Shown: piece after piece, positions 35,717 through 45,709 of the stretch
Position numbering within the stretch: the first letter of the stretch is position 1
Layout of the letters: each line of letters starts with the position of its first letter
DNA from: Mytilisepta virgata
Lineage: Eukaryota; Mollusca; Bivalvia; Mytilida; Mytilidae
DNA length: 64,000 nucleotides
Direction of reading: 5' to 3'
Assembly (NCBI GenBank): GCA_028015205.1
Contig: CM051516.1
Coordinates: 57,044,230 to 57,108,229, forward strand
Program-made: the position numbers and the translations under genes
Notes under the pieces: generated by a model
Told to the model about the DNA's origin: nothing
The model's input: the letters and a program-made list of their open reading frames with translations, nothing else
The model's database searches: none

Positions 35717-36148
35717 ATGTATACCTGTGGATACCAATCCAAGCAAAACTTTAACCTAGTGCGACACAAAAAGAATGCACATGGTATTGAAGAGGATTCA
35801 ACAGACTATAGTGATTCAGCTTCAGACACCACCACAGAAGCCGATAACGATGAATCGGAACAAAGAAGTGACCATGGATCCAACGAAGACTCCGAAGAGC
35901 TTTGCGAACAGTCCCTATGGGAAGTCGTTTTGAACATAACATTTCAAGTACATCAATCGGAATACTCACAGACAGTAAACGAAGTAGTGGAAGCCGGAAT
36001 GGAAGAAGACAAGGCACGCTTGGCAGCATATAGAGACATGTTTGACTCATACAGAGACGAAATACGAAAGCATTACCTCGGACTGGTGTCCTGGCATCAA
36101 GACAAAAATAAAGACCCCGTACATAGAGAGATCAAGAAAAACGGCTAA
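35717..36148 (+). CDS. Acidic ORF with partial C2H2-like N terminus, right arm
   Basis: 143 aa, same product as 33083-33514. The ATG abuts the TAA of the preceding ORF. The finger-like start (FNLVRHKKNAHG) precedes an acidic linker rich in Asp, Glu and Ser and a C-terminal region with WEVVLNITFQVHQSEY. The function is unknown. Both arms keep the frame open, which could reflect constraint or only recent duplication. Confidence 0.5.
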   Translation: MYTCGYQSKQNFNLVRHKKNAHGIEEDSTDYSDSASDTTTEADNDESEQRSDHGSNEDSEELCEQSLWEVVLNITFQVHQSEYSQTVNEVVEAGMEEDKARLAAYRDMFDSYRDEIRKHYLGLVSWHQDKNKDPVHREIKKNG

Positions 36149-36350
36149 ACGCTGGAGAGAATAGGAAGACTACGAATCAAAAGAATCATGTGATTAGGCC
36201 GTAGAAAAACGAAAATATCTGCTTAACCGTGTATTGAACGACTACGACCCACCTCCAGCTGGAGACAGCAATGACTCTATGTGACGGAGGAATTGGAACA
36301 TATTACAAAGAAAAACAGAAAAAAATATAACAAAAAAAGGGAAGGAGGGT

Positions 36351-36480
36351 AATGCAGCCTATATATGTTTATCACAAGCCTGGACAAATGCAGAGTGCCC
36401 TTAAAAAATTGAGCAGGATAAATGCAGCCTATCTTATGATAGCCAGTCACAAGCCTGGATAAATGCAGAGTGGACTTTTA
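36351..36480 (-). repeat. ~65-bp direct repeat, right arm
   Basis: Two copies of AATGCAGCCTAT...CACAAGCCTGGA..AAATGCAGAGTG. Mirror of 32751-32880. Confidence 0.55.
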
Positions 36481-36590
36481 AATAACCCGGATCTAAGGGT
36501 GCTCTCGCACAGATCCAATCTTTGAATAACGACAATCGACCACCACTAGCAACAGCGGCGAAAACAGCGACAAGTTGCCCCAAAACTGAA

Positions 36591-36791
36591 ATGAGGTAAG
36601 GTCATCATTAGCAGAGCAAGAGAAAAACAGCGATGAGCAGCAAAAAGCAAGAGAATGGGTGCAGCCATCTTTGATGTCCATCTAACATCATCGAGACAGA
36701 GAACATTCGTCCCCGTCCTGGAATGGAAGTATCTTAGTTCTCCGGTCTCTCCGTTTCTCAGTATAAATCCAAACGACACGTTGATCTTGAA
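36591..36791 (-). repeat. YY1-like repeat copy and minisatellite remnant, right arm
   Basis: Mirror of 32440-32640: remnant GAGAAAAACAGCGATGAGCA units, then the GGGTGCAGCCATCTTTGATG site. A long frame here (36655-37170) has no recognisable domain and overlaps the next gene, so I do not call it. Confidence 0.5.
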
Positions 36792-37019
36792 GGTCGTATT
36801 TTGTAGATTGAATGTGTGGCGAACCATATCAGGAAAGGTGGCGGATGTAATCTCGTTCATCCTGAACACGATTGTCGGTATTTTCCTCTGTCCGGGTGGA
36901 CTGCCAGTGCCTCAGATACAAAACCCCGGTATCGGGATCTTCTGGCAACACTATATATACATGTATATATGTAAACAGTTACAAGTTTGTCAATGCAGAG
37001 TAGTCTCATGTCATAAATG

Positions 37020-37028
37020 TATAAAAGG
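37020..37028 (+). promoter_or_regulatory. TATA box of the BH1-like ORF, right arm
   Basis: TATAAAAGG 32 bp before the ATG at 37061. It is a canonical TATA sequence, implying a leader of about 10-15 nt. Confidence 0.55.
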
Positions 37029-37060
37029 AAGTGAAGATAGTCAGAGAAGTCATTCGTACG

Positions 37061-37291
37061 ATGGACCCCCTACGAGTATACGAGACAATCGTCTCTGCCA
37101 TGTTCGAAGACGGTGTGGTGAACCAAGGAAGACTGGTCGTATTGTCGGCGTTTACTCGTACCTATTGTGAGCAGTTTCCGGATTGGGCGCCGCATATTTG
37201 GACAGTGTACCATCGTGTTGATCTATCGAAACGGTTGGAATTGACCAATGAAAATACCAGATTTTCGACCAATCGGAATGGGAGAAGTTAA
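37061..37291 (+). CDS. Short ORF with Bcl-2 BH1-like motif, right arm
   Basis: 76 aa, same product as 31940-32170. A BH1-like stretch (EDGVVNQGRLVVL) is preceded by a helix-like segment ending ETIVSAMF, the order seen around BH1 in Bcl-2 proteins, which control mitochondrial apoptosis. The invariant Trp is replaced by Gln and the rest of the fold is missing or spliced in from elsewhere. A frame extension upstream starts only from GTG at 37031, so I chose the ATG behind the TATA box. Confidence 0.4.
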   Translation: MDPLRVYETIVSAMFEDGVVNQGRLVVLSAFTRTYCEQFPDWAPHIWTVYHRVDLSKRLELTNENTRFSTNRNGRS

Positions 37292-37415
37292 CCAATCACG
37301 ATGTCTGAAAGATAGCCAATCATGTTTCACGTTTCATAATATAAGAACCAATCCAGTCCATCTTTACAAATATATATATAAATAGACCAGCAAGAAGAAG
37401 AATCAGTCAGCCGAC
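37241..37415 (+). promoter_or_regulatory. CCAAT x5 plus TATA promoter, right arm
   Basis: CCAAT pentamers start at 37245, 37269, 37292, 37316 and 37348, spacings 24, 23, 24 and 32 bp. A TATATATATAAATA box lies at about 37371-37384, and the ATG of the PC4-like gene is at 37416. This is the layout of a strong NF-Y-type promoter. The first boxes lie inside the 3' end of the BH1-like ORF. Confidence 0.7.
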
Positions 37416-37685
37416 ATGTCTCGTAAAGAAAAGAAAACCAAAGACCAGACCGAGAGCGATATCGTCCAAGACGCCATGACAGCTTCCGATATTCCTTTGA
37501 AAGTACTACTTGGTGGAGGAACGTATGCAGAGCTGACAGAATGGAATGGCAGTAAAAGAGTAGATCTCAGATTTTGGGAAAGTGAAACGGTGCCCACCAA
37601 GACCGGAGTGAGCTTATCTTTGATACAATGGAAAGCTTTATGCGAGACTACTGATGTTCTGGATGATTTGATCGGTAGAGTATAG
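37416..37685 (+). CDS. PC4-like ssDNA-binding protein, right arm
   Basis: 89 aa, same product as 31546-31815. The PC4 hallmark is the segment TKTGVSLSLIQWKAL following a beta-rich stretch with WNGSKRVDLRFW. PC4-type proteins bind melted DNA as dimers; in DNA viruses and mobile elements such proteins would suit transcription or replication. The open frame continues beyond TAG (37683-37685) into a second PC4-like domain. Confidence 0.6.
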   Translation: MSRKEKKTKDQTESDIVQDAMTASDIPLKVLLGGGTYAELTEWNGSKRVDLRFWESETVPTKTGVSLSLIQWKALCETTDVLDDLIGRV

Positions 37686-37931
37686 GATAAAGAACTAGTC
37701 GACTGGAGATATCACATTGGGGACAATGTATTCGTCACCGTCAAATCCCCATACCCCACTATTTGGATAAGAAAGCACTTTATACCCCGGGGAGACTGGA
37801 CCTATCGTCCAACAAAGAGAGGAATCGGCTTGGACACCTTCGAATGGAAAGAACTGAAGAAGATCATACCTTTGTTTGAAGAGAAAGAACCAGAACTTAA
37901 AACATTGACTGATGTAGATTTTGTAAAATAA
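37686..37931 (+). CDS. Second PC4-like domain, right arm (no start codon)
   Basis: 81 residues in the same frame as the first domain, separated only by TAG. Key segments are DNVFVTVKSPYPTIWIRKHF and TKRGIGLDTFEWKEL. The stop is TAA at 37929-37931, overlapped by an AATAAA signal (37927-37932), so both domains probably share one transcript. Same in the other arm (31300-31545). Confidence 0.5.
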   Translation, partial: DKELVDWRYHIGDNVFVTVKSPYPTIWIRKHFIPRGDWTYRPTKRGIGLDTFEWKELKKIIPLFEEKEPELKTLTDVDFVK

Positions 37932-38455
37932 AATATGAAACTGTTTCATTTGTGTTGGTCGTCGATAAATATCCCAGTATACAATCACCACGATCAGTCT
38001 TGATCTAGCACTCAAACCGACAACATGAGTACCGAGTGGCCTTTCGATCATCAACAGTAAACTACATTCCTTCAGCAGTAGCAGCAGCAGCGATTAAAAG
38101 TGACAAATAGCACCAAAAACTGAAATGAGCACGCCAGTAAGGTCATGTGTAGCGATGAACAGCAAAGAGCAAGAGAAGAGCAGTGATGAGCAAGAGAAGA
38201 GCAGAGATGACGAACAGCGATGACGAACAGCAACAAGCAGCAGGAGCGAAATGAGCACACGAGTAAGGCCCTGAGTAGGGATGAGCAGCAAAGAACAAGA
38301 AAGGATCAGCGATGAGCAAGAGAAAAAACAGCGATGAGCAAGAGAAGAGCAGCGATAACGAACAGCAAAAAGCAGCAGGAGCAGTAGTGGCAGCGAAAAC
38401 AGAGACAAGTAGCCCCAAAAAACGAAATAAGCACGCGAGTAAGGTAAGGAGTAGC

Positions 38456-40706
38456 GATGAACAACAAAGGACAAGAGAAAAACAGTGATGAGCAACAAAG
38501 AACAAGAGAAAAACAGCGACGAGCAGCAAAGAGCACGAGAAAAACAGCCACGAGCTACAAAAACCAAGAGAAAAACAGCGACGAGCTGCAAAAACCAAGA
38601 GAAAAACATTGATAAGTAGTAACGAGCAAGAGAAAAACAGTGATGAGCCGTAAAGAACAAGAGAAAAACAGCGATGAGCAGTAAAGAACGAGAGAAAAAC
38701 AGCGATGACCAGTAAAGAACAAGAGAAAAACATTGATGAGCAGTAAAGAACAAGAGAAAAACAGTGATGAGCAGTAAAGAGCAAGAGAAAAACAGTGATG
38801 AGCAACAAAGAACAAGAGAAAAACAGCGATGAGCAGCAAAGAGTACGAGAAAAACAGTGATGATCAACAAAGAGCGAGAGAAAAACAGCCATAAGCAGTA
38901 AAGAACGAGAGAAAAACAGCGACGAGCAGTAAAGAACAAGAGAAAAACAGCGACGAGCAGTAAAGAACAAGAGAAAAACAGTGATGAGCAGTAAAGAACA
39001 AGAGAAAAACAGCGATGAGCAGCAAAGAACAAGAGAAAAACAGCGATGAGCAGCAAAGAGTACGAGAAAAACAGTGATGATCAACAAAGAGCGAGAGAAA
39101 AACAGCCATAAGCAGTAAAGAGAAAGAGAAAAACAGCGATGAGCAGTAAAGAACGAGAGAAAAACAGCGACGAGCAGTAAAGAACAAGAGAAAAACAGTG
39201 ATGAGCAACAAAGAACAAGAGAAAAACAGCGATGAGCAGCAAAGAACAAGAGAAAAACAGCGACGAGCAGCAAAGAACAAGAGAAAAACAGCGATGAGCA
39301 GCAAAGAGTACGAGAAAAACAGCGATGAGCAGCAAAGAACAAGAGAAAAACAGCCATAAGCAGTAAAGAGCAAGAGAAAAACAGCCATAAGCAGTAAAGA
39401 ACGAGAGAAAAACAGCGATAAGCAGTAAAGAACGAGAGAAAAACAGCGATGAGCAGTAACGAGCGAGAGAAAAACAGCGATGAGACGTAAAGAACAAGAG
39501 AAAAACAGTGATGAGCAGTAAAGAGCAAGAGAAAAACAGTGATGAGCAGCAAAGAGTACGAGAAAAACAGTGATGATCAACAAAGAGCGAAAGAAAAACA
39601 GCCATAAGCAGTAAAGAGCAAGAGAAAAACAGCGATGAGCAGTAAAGAACGAGAGAAAAACAGCGACGAGCAGTAAAGAACAAGAGAAAAACAGTGATGA
39701 GCAGTAAAGAACAAGAGAAAAACAGCGATGAGCAGCAAAGAACAAGAGAAAAACAGCGATGAGCAGCAAAGAGTACGAGAAAAACAGTGATGATCAACAA
39801 AGAGCGAGAGAAAAACAGCCATAAGCAGTAAAGAGCAAGAGAAAAACAGCGACGAGCAGTAAAGAACAAGAGAAAAACAGTGATGAGCAACAAAGAACAA
39901 GAGAAAAACAGCGATGAGCAGCAAAGAACAAGAGAAAAACAGCGACGAGCAGCAAAGAGCACGAGAAAAACAGTGACGAGGTACAAAAACCAAGAGAAAA
40001 ACAGCGATGAGCAGTAACGAGCAAGAGAAAAACAGCGATGAGCAGCAAAGAGTACGAGAAAAACAGTGATGATCAACAAAGAGCGAGAGAAAAACAGCCA
40101 TAAGCAGTAAAGAGCAAGAGAAAAACAGCGATGAGCAGTAAAGAACGAGAGAAAAACAGTGATGAGCAGTAAAGAACAAGAGAAAAACAGTGATGAGCAG
40201 TAAAAAACAAGAGAAAAACAGCGATGAGCAGCAAAGAACAAGAGAAAAACAGCGATGAGCAGCAAAGAGTACGAGAAAAACAGTGATGATCAACAAAGAG
40301 CGAGAGAAAAGCCAGCGATGAGCAGTAAACAGCACGAGAAAAACAGTGACGACCAGTAAAGAACAAGAGAAAAACAGTGATGAGCAGTAAATAGCAAGAG
40401 AAAAACAGTGATGAGCAACAAAGAACAAGAGAAAAACAGCGACGAGCAGCAAAGAGCACGAGAAAAACAGCCACGAGCTACAAAAACCAAGAGAAAAACA
40501 GCGACGAGCTGCAAAAACCAAGAGAAAAACAGCGATAAGTAGTAACGAGCAAGAGAAAAACAGTGATGAGCCGTAAAGAACAAGAGAAAAACAGTGATGA
40601 GCAGTAAAGAGCAAGAGAAAAACAGTGATGAGCAACAAAGAACAAGAGAAAAACAGCGATGAGCAGCAAAGAGCACGAGAAAAACAGCGATGAACAAGAT
40701 AAGAGC
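38456..40706 (-). repeat. 31-bp minisatellite, right arm (~73 units)
   Basis: Inverted copy of the left-arm array, five units shorter. The plus-strand unit is close to AGTAAAGAACAAGAGAAAAA followed by CAGCGATGAGC. Long minus-strand frames here are repeat artefacts. Confidence 0.9.
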
Positions 40707-41644
40707 AGCATAGACGAACACCAACAAGCAGCAGGAGCGGAAGCAGCAGCGAAAACACCGACAAGTAACCCCAAGAATCTTAAATCAGCAAGTGAATATA
40801 GTCATTATTAGCGATGAGCAGCATGGAGCAGCGAAGAGCAAGCGAAGAGAAGCGAAGCATAGAGCAATGAAATAGACCGCCGTTGCTAAGGACTCCCCTC
40901 CATTGAGCGGTGACAAGCATCAACTTGAGGTAAGGGGACATAATCCAATCCTAGTCCTCACAGAAAACATCACTCACAGATGAAAAGAGCGGGATAAGGG
41001 GAGATAATTCAATCAAAGATCCAGACGACCGAGAAGAGCGGGAAAAGGGAGATAATTCAATCTGGCTCAATCCCTTATGAATTTGAAGTGGTACTAGTGT
41101 TAGGGTAAACGATTGTCTTTAGGGTGCTTTCAGGTCTGAGTACAGTGCAGAGCAGCGTTGAGCAGCAAAGAGCAAGAGAAGAGCAGCGATGACGAACAGC
41201 AACAAGCCTGAGTAGCGATGAGCAGCACGGAGCAAGAGAAGAGCAGCGAGGAGCGGGATAGAGCAAGAGAAGAGAAACGAAGTGCATCATAGAAATGGAC
41301 CGCCGTTGCTAAGGCGGTTGCTAAGGACACCACTCCATTGGTGACAAGCATCACTTGGAGGTAAGGGGACATAATCCAATCCTACCTTTGGTCCTCACAG
41401 AAAATACCCCCAAATGAAAAGAGCGGGATAAGGGGAGATAATCCAATCCTACCTTTGGTCCTCACAGAAAACATCACCCGCAGATGAAAAGAGCGGGATA
41501 AGGGGAGATAATCCTATAGTGTACTTCGTATACTCTCGGACTTCGACATAACAGTGAGAGTATCAGACCCTAGAGACCGACGAAAGAGCCAGAGACGACC
41601 GAGAAGTGCAGGAAAATGGAGATAATTCAACCTGGTCAAGCATG
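40707..41644 (-). other. Right-arm spacer with duplicated blocks
   Basis: Mirror of 27431-28369, with GGGATAAGGGGAGATAATCC blocks and GTTGCTAAGG RFX-like half sites. No supported gene. Confidence 0.5.
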
Positions 41645-42195
41645 GCACATCCTGGTCCGTGACTTACGTCACTTCCGTAAACAAATCATGGAGAAAACCC
41701 ATCACTTCCGGTTGCGCATGACTTCTGGGTACTTCCGGTTCCTAGACATGCGCAGACGGCACGTCCGGGTCTGTGACTTGCGTCACTTCCTAAAGAAATG
41801 GCGGGAAAACACGTCACTTCCGGTTGCGCATGCGCGCAAACCACTTCCGGGTACTTCCGGTTCCGGTCACGCATGCGCAGACGACACATCCGGGTCCTGG
41901 CACGTGACTGACGTCACTTCCGTAATCAAATCATGGGGAAATCCACTACTTCCGGTTGCGCATGCGGGCAAATCACTTCCGGGTACTTCCGGTTCCGCCT
42001 ACGCATGCGCAGAACACACATCCGGGTTCTACCACGTGACTTGCGTCACTTCCGGCAACAAAGGGCGGGAAAACTACCCACTCCCGGTTGCGCATGCGCA
42101 CAAAAATCACTTCCGGTTCCGGTCACCTGACTTCCGGTTCCGGTCACGTCACTTCCGGTGACGTCATTTCCGGTTGACGTCACTTCCGGTAGCAC
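41645..42195 (-). promoter_or_regulatory. Dense ETS/CRE/NRF1/E2F motif array, right end
   Basis: Mirror of 26880-27430: ACTTCCGG (ETS), TGACGTCA (CRE), TGCGCATGCG (NRF1), GGCGGGAAAA (E2F) and CACGTG. A frame of 181 codons runs through it only because of the repeat composition and is broken in the other arm by a single-base indel. Confidence 0.7.
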
Positions 42196-42629
42196 CACCT
42201 CAGCACCACCTCAAATGCGACCTGAACTGTCCCCACATACTACTAAGATATATTGAGCACATCGAAGTCTACACGATTTTTAATTTACCCAAAAATTGTT
42301 AATTTTGTGATTTTTCGTGCACATTTGATTTTTTTACGGACAAGGCCACATAACTCCAGAACAACATCTGACTTTAATACGGTAACAGTATAGACATGAT
42401 AGAGGAGCCTAAGGAAATTTCAGTCTAGTGAGTCTTTTTAGCAACTTCAAACTTTGATCACAGATACAAAGAACTTGGCAATATTTTGTAACCATTTTTC
42501 ACCATTTTAGTAAGGATGATTTAAGTTTTTTAGAATAATTATGAATATTTACCCTGGAAACAATAAGAAAAATGTGTTCATGTACTTATTAATAAAGTTT
42601 CTTGTTTTAAGTAGAAAGGCTAGATAAAT

Positions 42630-45350
42630 AGATAGTCCTATATCTTTTCCCAAAATAATCTAAAATACAATACATAGAAATAAAAAAACTATAATTATTT
42701 TTTCCGAAGAAGTCGGTATAGTTTAGATTTTTTTACCGTTTGGACAAAACATAATGTTATTTTTGATGTTCTAAAAAAATAGAAAAAACAAGGGAGGGGT
42801 GAATTTTTAAAAAAAAAATCTTCTATCAAACTACGTGGACGGATGGAACCAAACTTTGCTGAAAGGGTCCTTATGTGGTCCTTTCATAATTGTGTCCATT
42901 GAACGTACCAGACCGTCAACCAAGATGGGCCCCACAGCCGAACTTAGTTAAAAAAATAACAATCCAAAGATACTAATATTAATAGGACCCTATTTTAAAA
43001 TTCATTTAAAAATCTTCTTGTCTGAACCTACTGAGTCAGTTGGAACAAAGTTGGCAGCAATGACCTTTAGTTAATTCTCTCTCAAAACTGTGTCTGATAA
43101 CATGAAATATTAACCAAGATGGCCACTACAACAGATCTTCTTTTAACATAGGACCATCTGGGAAAAATGGGAAAATTCACTTTGAAACCTTCTCAAGTTG
43201 TTTGAAAACACAGAGGCAATTGGGACTTAATGTGGCAGCTACATTCCTTAGGTGGTCCTCTTTCAGGATTTTCTGATGACACTTACGACCTACCAAGATG
43301 ACTCCCACACCTGAACTTACTTAAACACAGGACCCATGTGGACATTTATTCTAAACATCTACCCTGAGACAACTGAGCTAAATGGAACCGAATTTGGCAG
43401 CATTGATATTTATCTATTTCCAAGAATATCAAATAAGATGGCCACAAATGCCTTACATATGACTGGATGGGAAAATTAACGTCTATCAAACTGTATCCAG
43501 TTTAAACAAATTGTGGCATCCATAGTATTTACATGAAGATAATCCAATTTAAAACAATTTATTGATTTCATTGATCCCAATCAGACAATAACCAAGTAGC
43601 CTTTCATTTACTGCTTTTATGACCGTCAATTGGAAAATTGAATCCATGTGAGCAATAAAGGCTCCTGAAAGTCTCCAGTTCAAAGATAGTACTTGTAATT
43701 AAATATTGACGATATAGTTCTTTCTAAGTACATTTGTTGCGTACAAGATATTGGAGCACCTGAGTCTACCCCCGGTTTTTTTGGTGGGGTCCATGTTGTT
43801 CATATGTTTTTAGTTTTTAATTGTAGTACATGTATTGTTTTGGTCTTGTCTTCGTTGTTCTCCGGAGTTTGTCAGATGTTACGATTTTTCTCTCCTTCGA
43901 ATATCCCTTTGGTATTTCTTGACTTTACTTACTATGCACAAGAAATTCAATAACTGGACAAGACAACCCGGAGAGCAATACATAAGATTTATTTATAATT
44001 TATACGTTCAACTCGTGAATACATTCTGACTTACCCAAAAACACATAACAAAAATGAAGCATGAAGGTCTGAAAACTGATACATAAATTCCAACAGTGTC
44101 AATGGTCTGAATGCTAGTATTCATGTGTTATTCAAGAATTTACACATTAAGGGATTTGGTACCAATATTCAGAAAACGAAATTTCAGAAGGAAAGAACAA
44201 CAATAGGTGTACGAAATTCAAGTCAACAATGTTATCAAGCTAACCCAACATTATTGACAAAAGATCTGTGTGTGTGAGATAGTAAACTAACCCTAAATCA
44301 CACTACACATAGTGCCATGGATCAATGAACTTTCGTAGCCATCACCTGAGCCCCTAAAGGCAGAGATCAGATGTGTTGAAAGAGTAAGCATCTCCTTACA
44401 CGCTAGCATCACCCGAAAGAGTCAAATCCTATGAAAAGTCTTGTCAATGAAATCAAATATGAACGAAAGGGAAAGACCTATGATAAAACGAAGAAATTCA
44501 CGCGTAAGTTAATACACAGAAACAGTATATCGATCAAACATCTCGTGATGTCGTCCGAAAAACTTTCGAAGAGACAATTTCAGTCTTTTTTCCTCATACC
44601 TCTGAGTGAGTAACTTCCATGTTAAGTAAATACTTCTAGTTATTGATGGTGGTAAGAAGACAGCATAGGCTGGAGCTCAAGGAATATTGCTGCTCATTAT
44701 ATACAATTGAACGGGATATTGGCTTTTTAACACTAGTCTTGTTTGTTTTTGTTTTCACCGATAGTTACATGTTTATATTTGGATATCTGCCATACTTTAC
44801 TCTGAACTATTTAATGATCCCGGTAATACAATTTAGTAAAAGCGAGTACCAGAAAGATCTTATCCGGGTTCTTGTTACTGATTAATAATACATATCTGTG
44901 TCATTTTTTTTAAAGTTCACTATTTTTGATAACTACATGAAGTAAGTCAAATAAAATTTAGTGAATAAATAACATACTTGTCAATTTTTTAGGGCAAATA
45001 CGTTTTGTTCTTAACCGACATATCTATTACGCAACTTAACTGATTGAATGCGCCAACCATAACTGTAAAAATGTCTTGTCGTTGCGTTGGTATATTGTAT
45101 ACTAACCTCCCTTTATGTTCATTTTTTCAGTTTTTATCTCTATATACCACTCACTAACATGATAAAAACTAGTAATAAATAGATAAATAAAGAGTATAAA
45201 GTAACAAAAATGTACCGGAAGGTTTTAAAATAATATAACAATCCAGTCCACTACCATTCAGCTGCAAATAAGAACACGAATAAAATAAAACCACGAAGTA
45301 AAGTTAACACAGAGTCAGGATAGTCAGACTTCTCTCTCTGAGGTACACCA
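42630..45350 (+). repeat. Segmental duplication copy 1, right part
   Basis: Matches 45894-48100 with moderate divergence and indels: shared blocks include CCGACATATCTATTACGCAA, TTGAATGCGCCAACCATAAC and CACAGAGTCAGGATAGTCAG. It contains a ~165-bp repeat core at about 42830-43500 (AAGATGGCC, TTTGGCAGCA). No gene recognised. Confidence 0.65.
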
Positions 45351-45360
45351 ATAAAAATGG

Positions 45361-45500
45361 CTTTCATGCCAGGTGAGCGATACAGGCTCAGCCCTGTGAG
45401 CCTCTTGTTAAGAAGAACATTGAAATGTGAAAAATTAACGGACGACGGACGCAAAGTGATGGCAAAAGCTCGCCTTTGCTTTTAGCCAGGTGAGCTAAAA
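45361..45500 (+). repeat. Fold-back remnant of the interspersed element family
   Basis: The left half (CCAGGTGAGCGATACAGGCT, then GTGAGCCTCTTG) is the family left end in reverse orientation. It is joined to the right end in forward orientation (GACGGACGACGGACGCAAAG, then GCCAGGTGAGCTAAA). Both outer borders therefore read CCAGGTGAGC. Confidence 0.55.
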
Positions 45501-45709
45501 AAACATGTTTAAATACTTACAGTTTCTTTGAAAATTATTTTTGACCAAGATACTCTTTCCATGGATACTAATATCTGTGGTTATCGTTGGTGGAGTGGAA
45601 CATTCGGCGAACTACATTTTTCTTATTCGTGTAATTGTGTTTTAGGCTGTACCCTGCTCGTAGGCTTTTAGTCCCCGTGGTATCATCCTCTCAGTAGTCC
45701 TTAGTTCAA

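Larger units (their letters stand above)
26831..42244. mobile_element. 15.4-kb palindromic element, 6-bp target duplication
   Basis: The element reads AGTAGTATGTGGGGACAG from the left and ends CTGTCCCCACATACTACT. AAGATA flanks it at 26825-26830 and 42245-42250, and the paralogous unfilled site at about 8236-8260 (minus strand) has a single AAGATA. Practically the whole element is two inverted arms of about 7.7 kb meeting at an imperfect hairpin (34576-34655). Arms carry genes reading outward from the centre. Length, AG...CT ends and a 6-bp duplication fit Polinton/Maverick-type integration, but no integrase, DNA polymerase, protease or capsid gene is visible. It is therefore best called a non-autonomous, possibly virus-derived element of unknown family. 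Confidence 0.85.
34656..42244 (-). repeat. Right arm of the palindrome
   Basis: Inverted copy of 26831-34575, about 155 bp shorter. Genes in this arm read on the plus strand, away from the centre. Confidence 0.9.
26674..42621. mobile_element. hAT-like MITE split by the palindromic element
   Basis: The two pieces, 26674-26830 and 42251-42621, add up to 528 bp and match the intact 529-bp copy at 7876-8404 in opposite orientation. AGATAAAT flanks both outer sides (26666-26673 and 42622-42629), and the corresponding empty site with a single AGATAAAT is at 45886-45893. No coding content of its own. Confidence 0.8.

Noticed and set aside
36655..37170. 171-codon frame (mirror 32061-32576)
   Set aside because: No recognisable domain; it overlaps the TATA-driven BH1-like ORF in another frame and spans repeat and promoter sequence.
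41616..42161. 181-codon frame in the right-end promoter-like array
   Set aside because: It runs through tandem regulatory motifs; the mirror copy is broken by a one-base indel into other frames.
26831..42244. Assembly or sequencing fold-back artefact as the explanation for the palindrome
   Set aside because: The two outer flanks differ and join exactly into a known repeat with a 6-bp duplication; the arms also differ by a 155-bp indel and substitutions. Read-level proof is still lacking.
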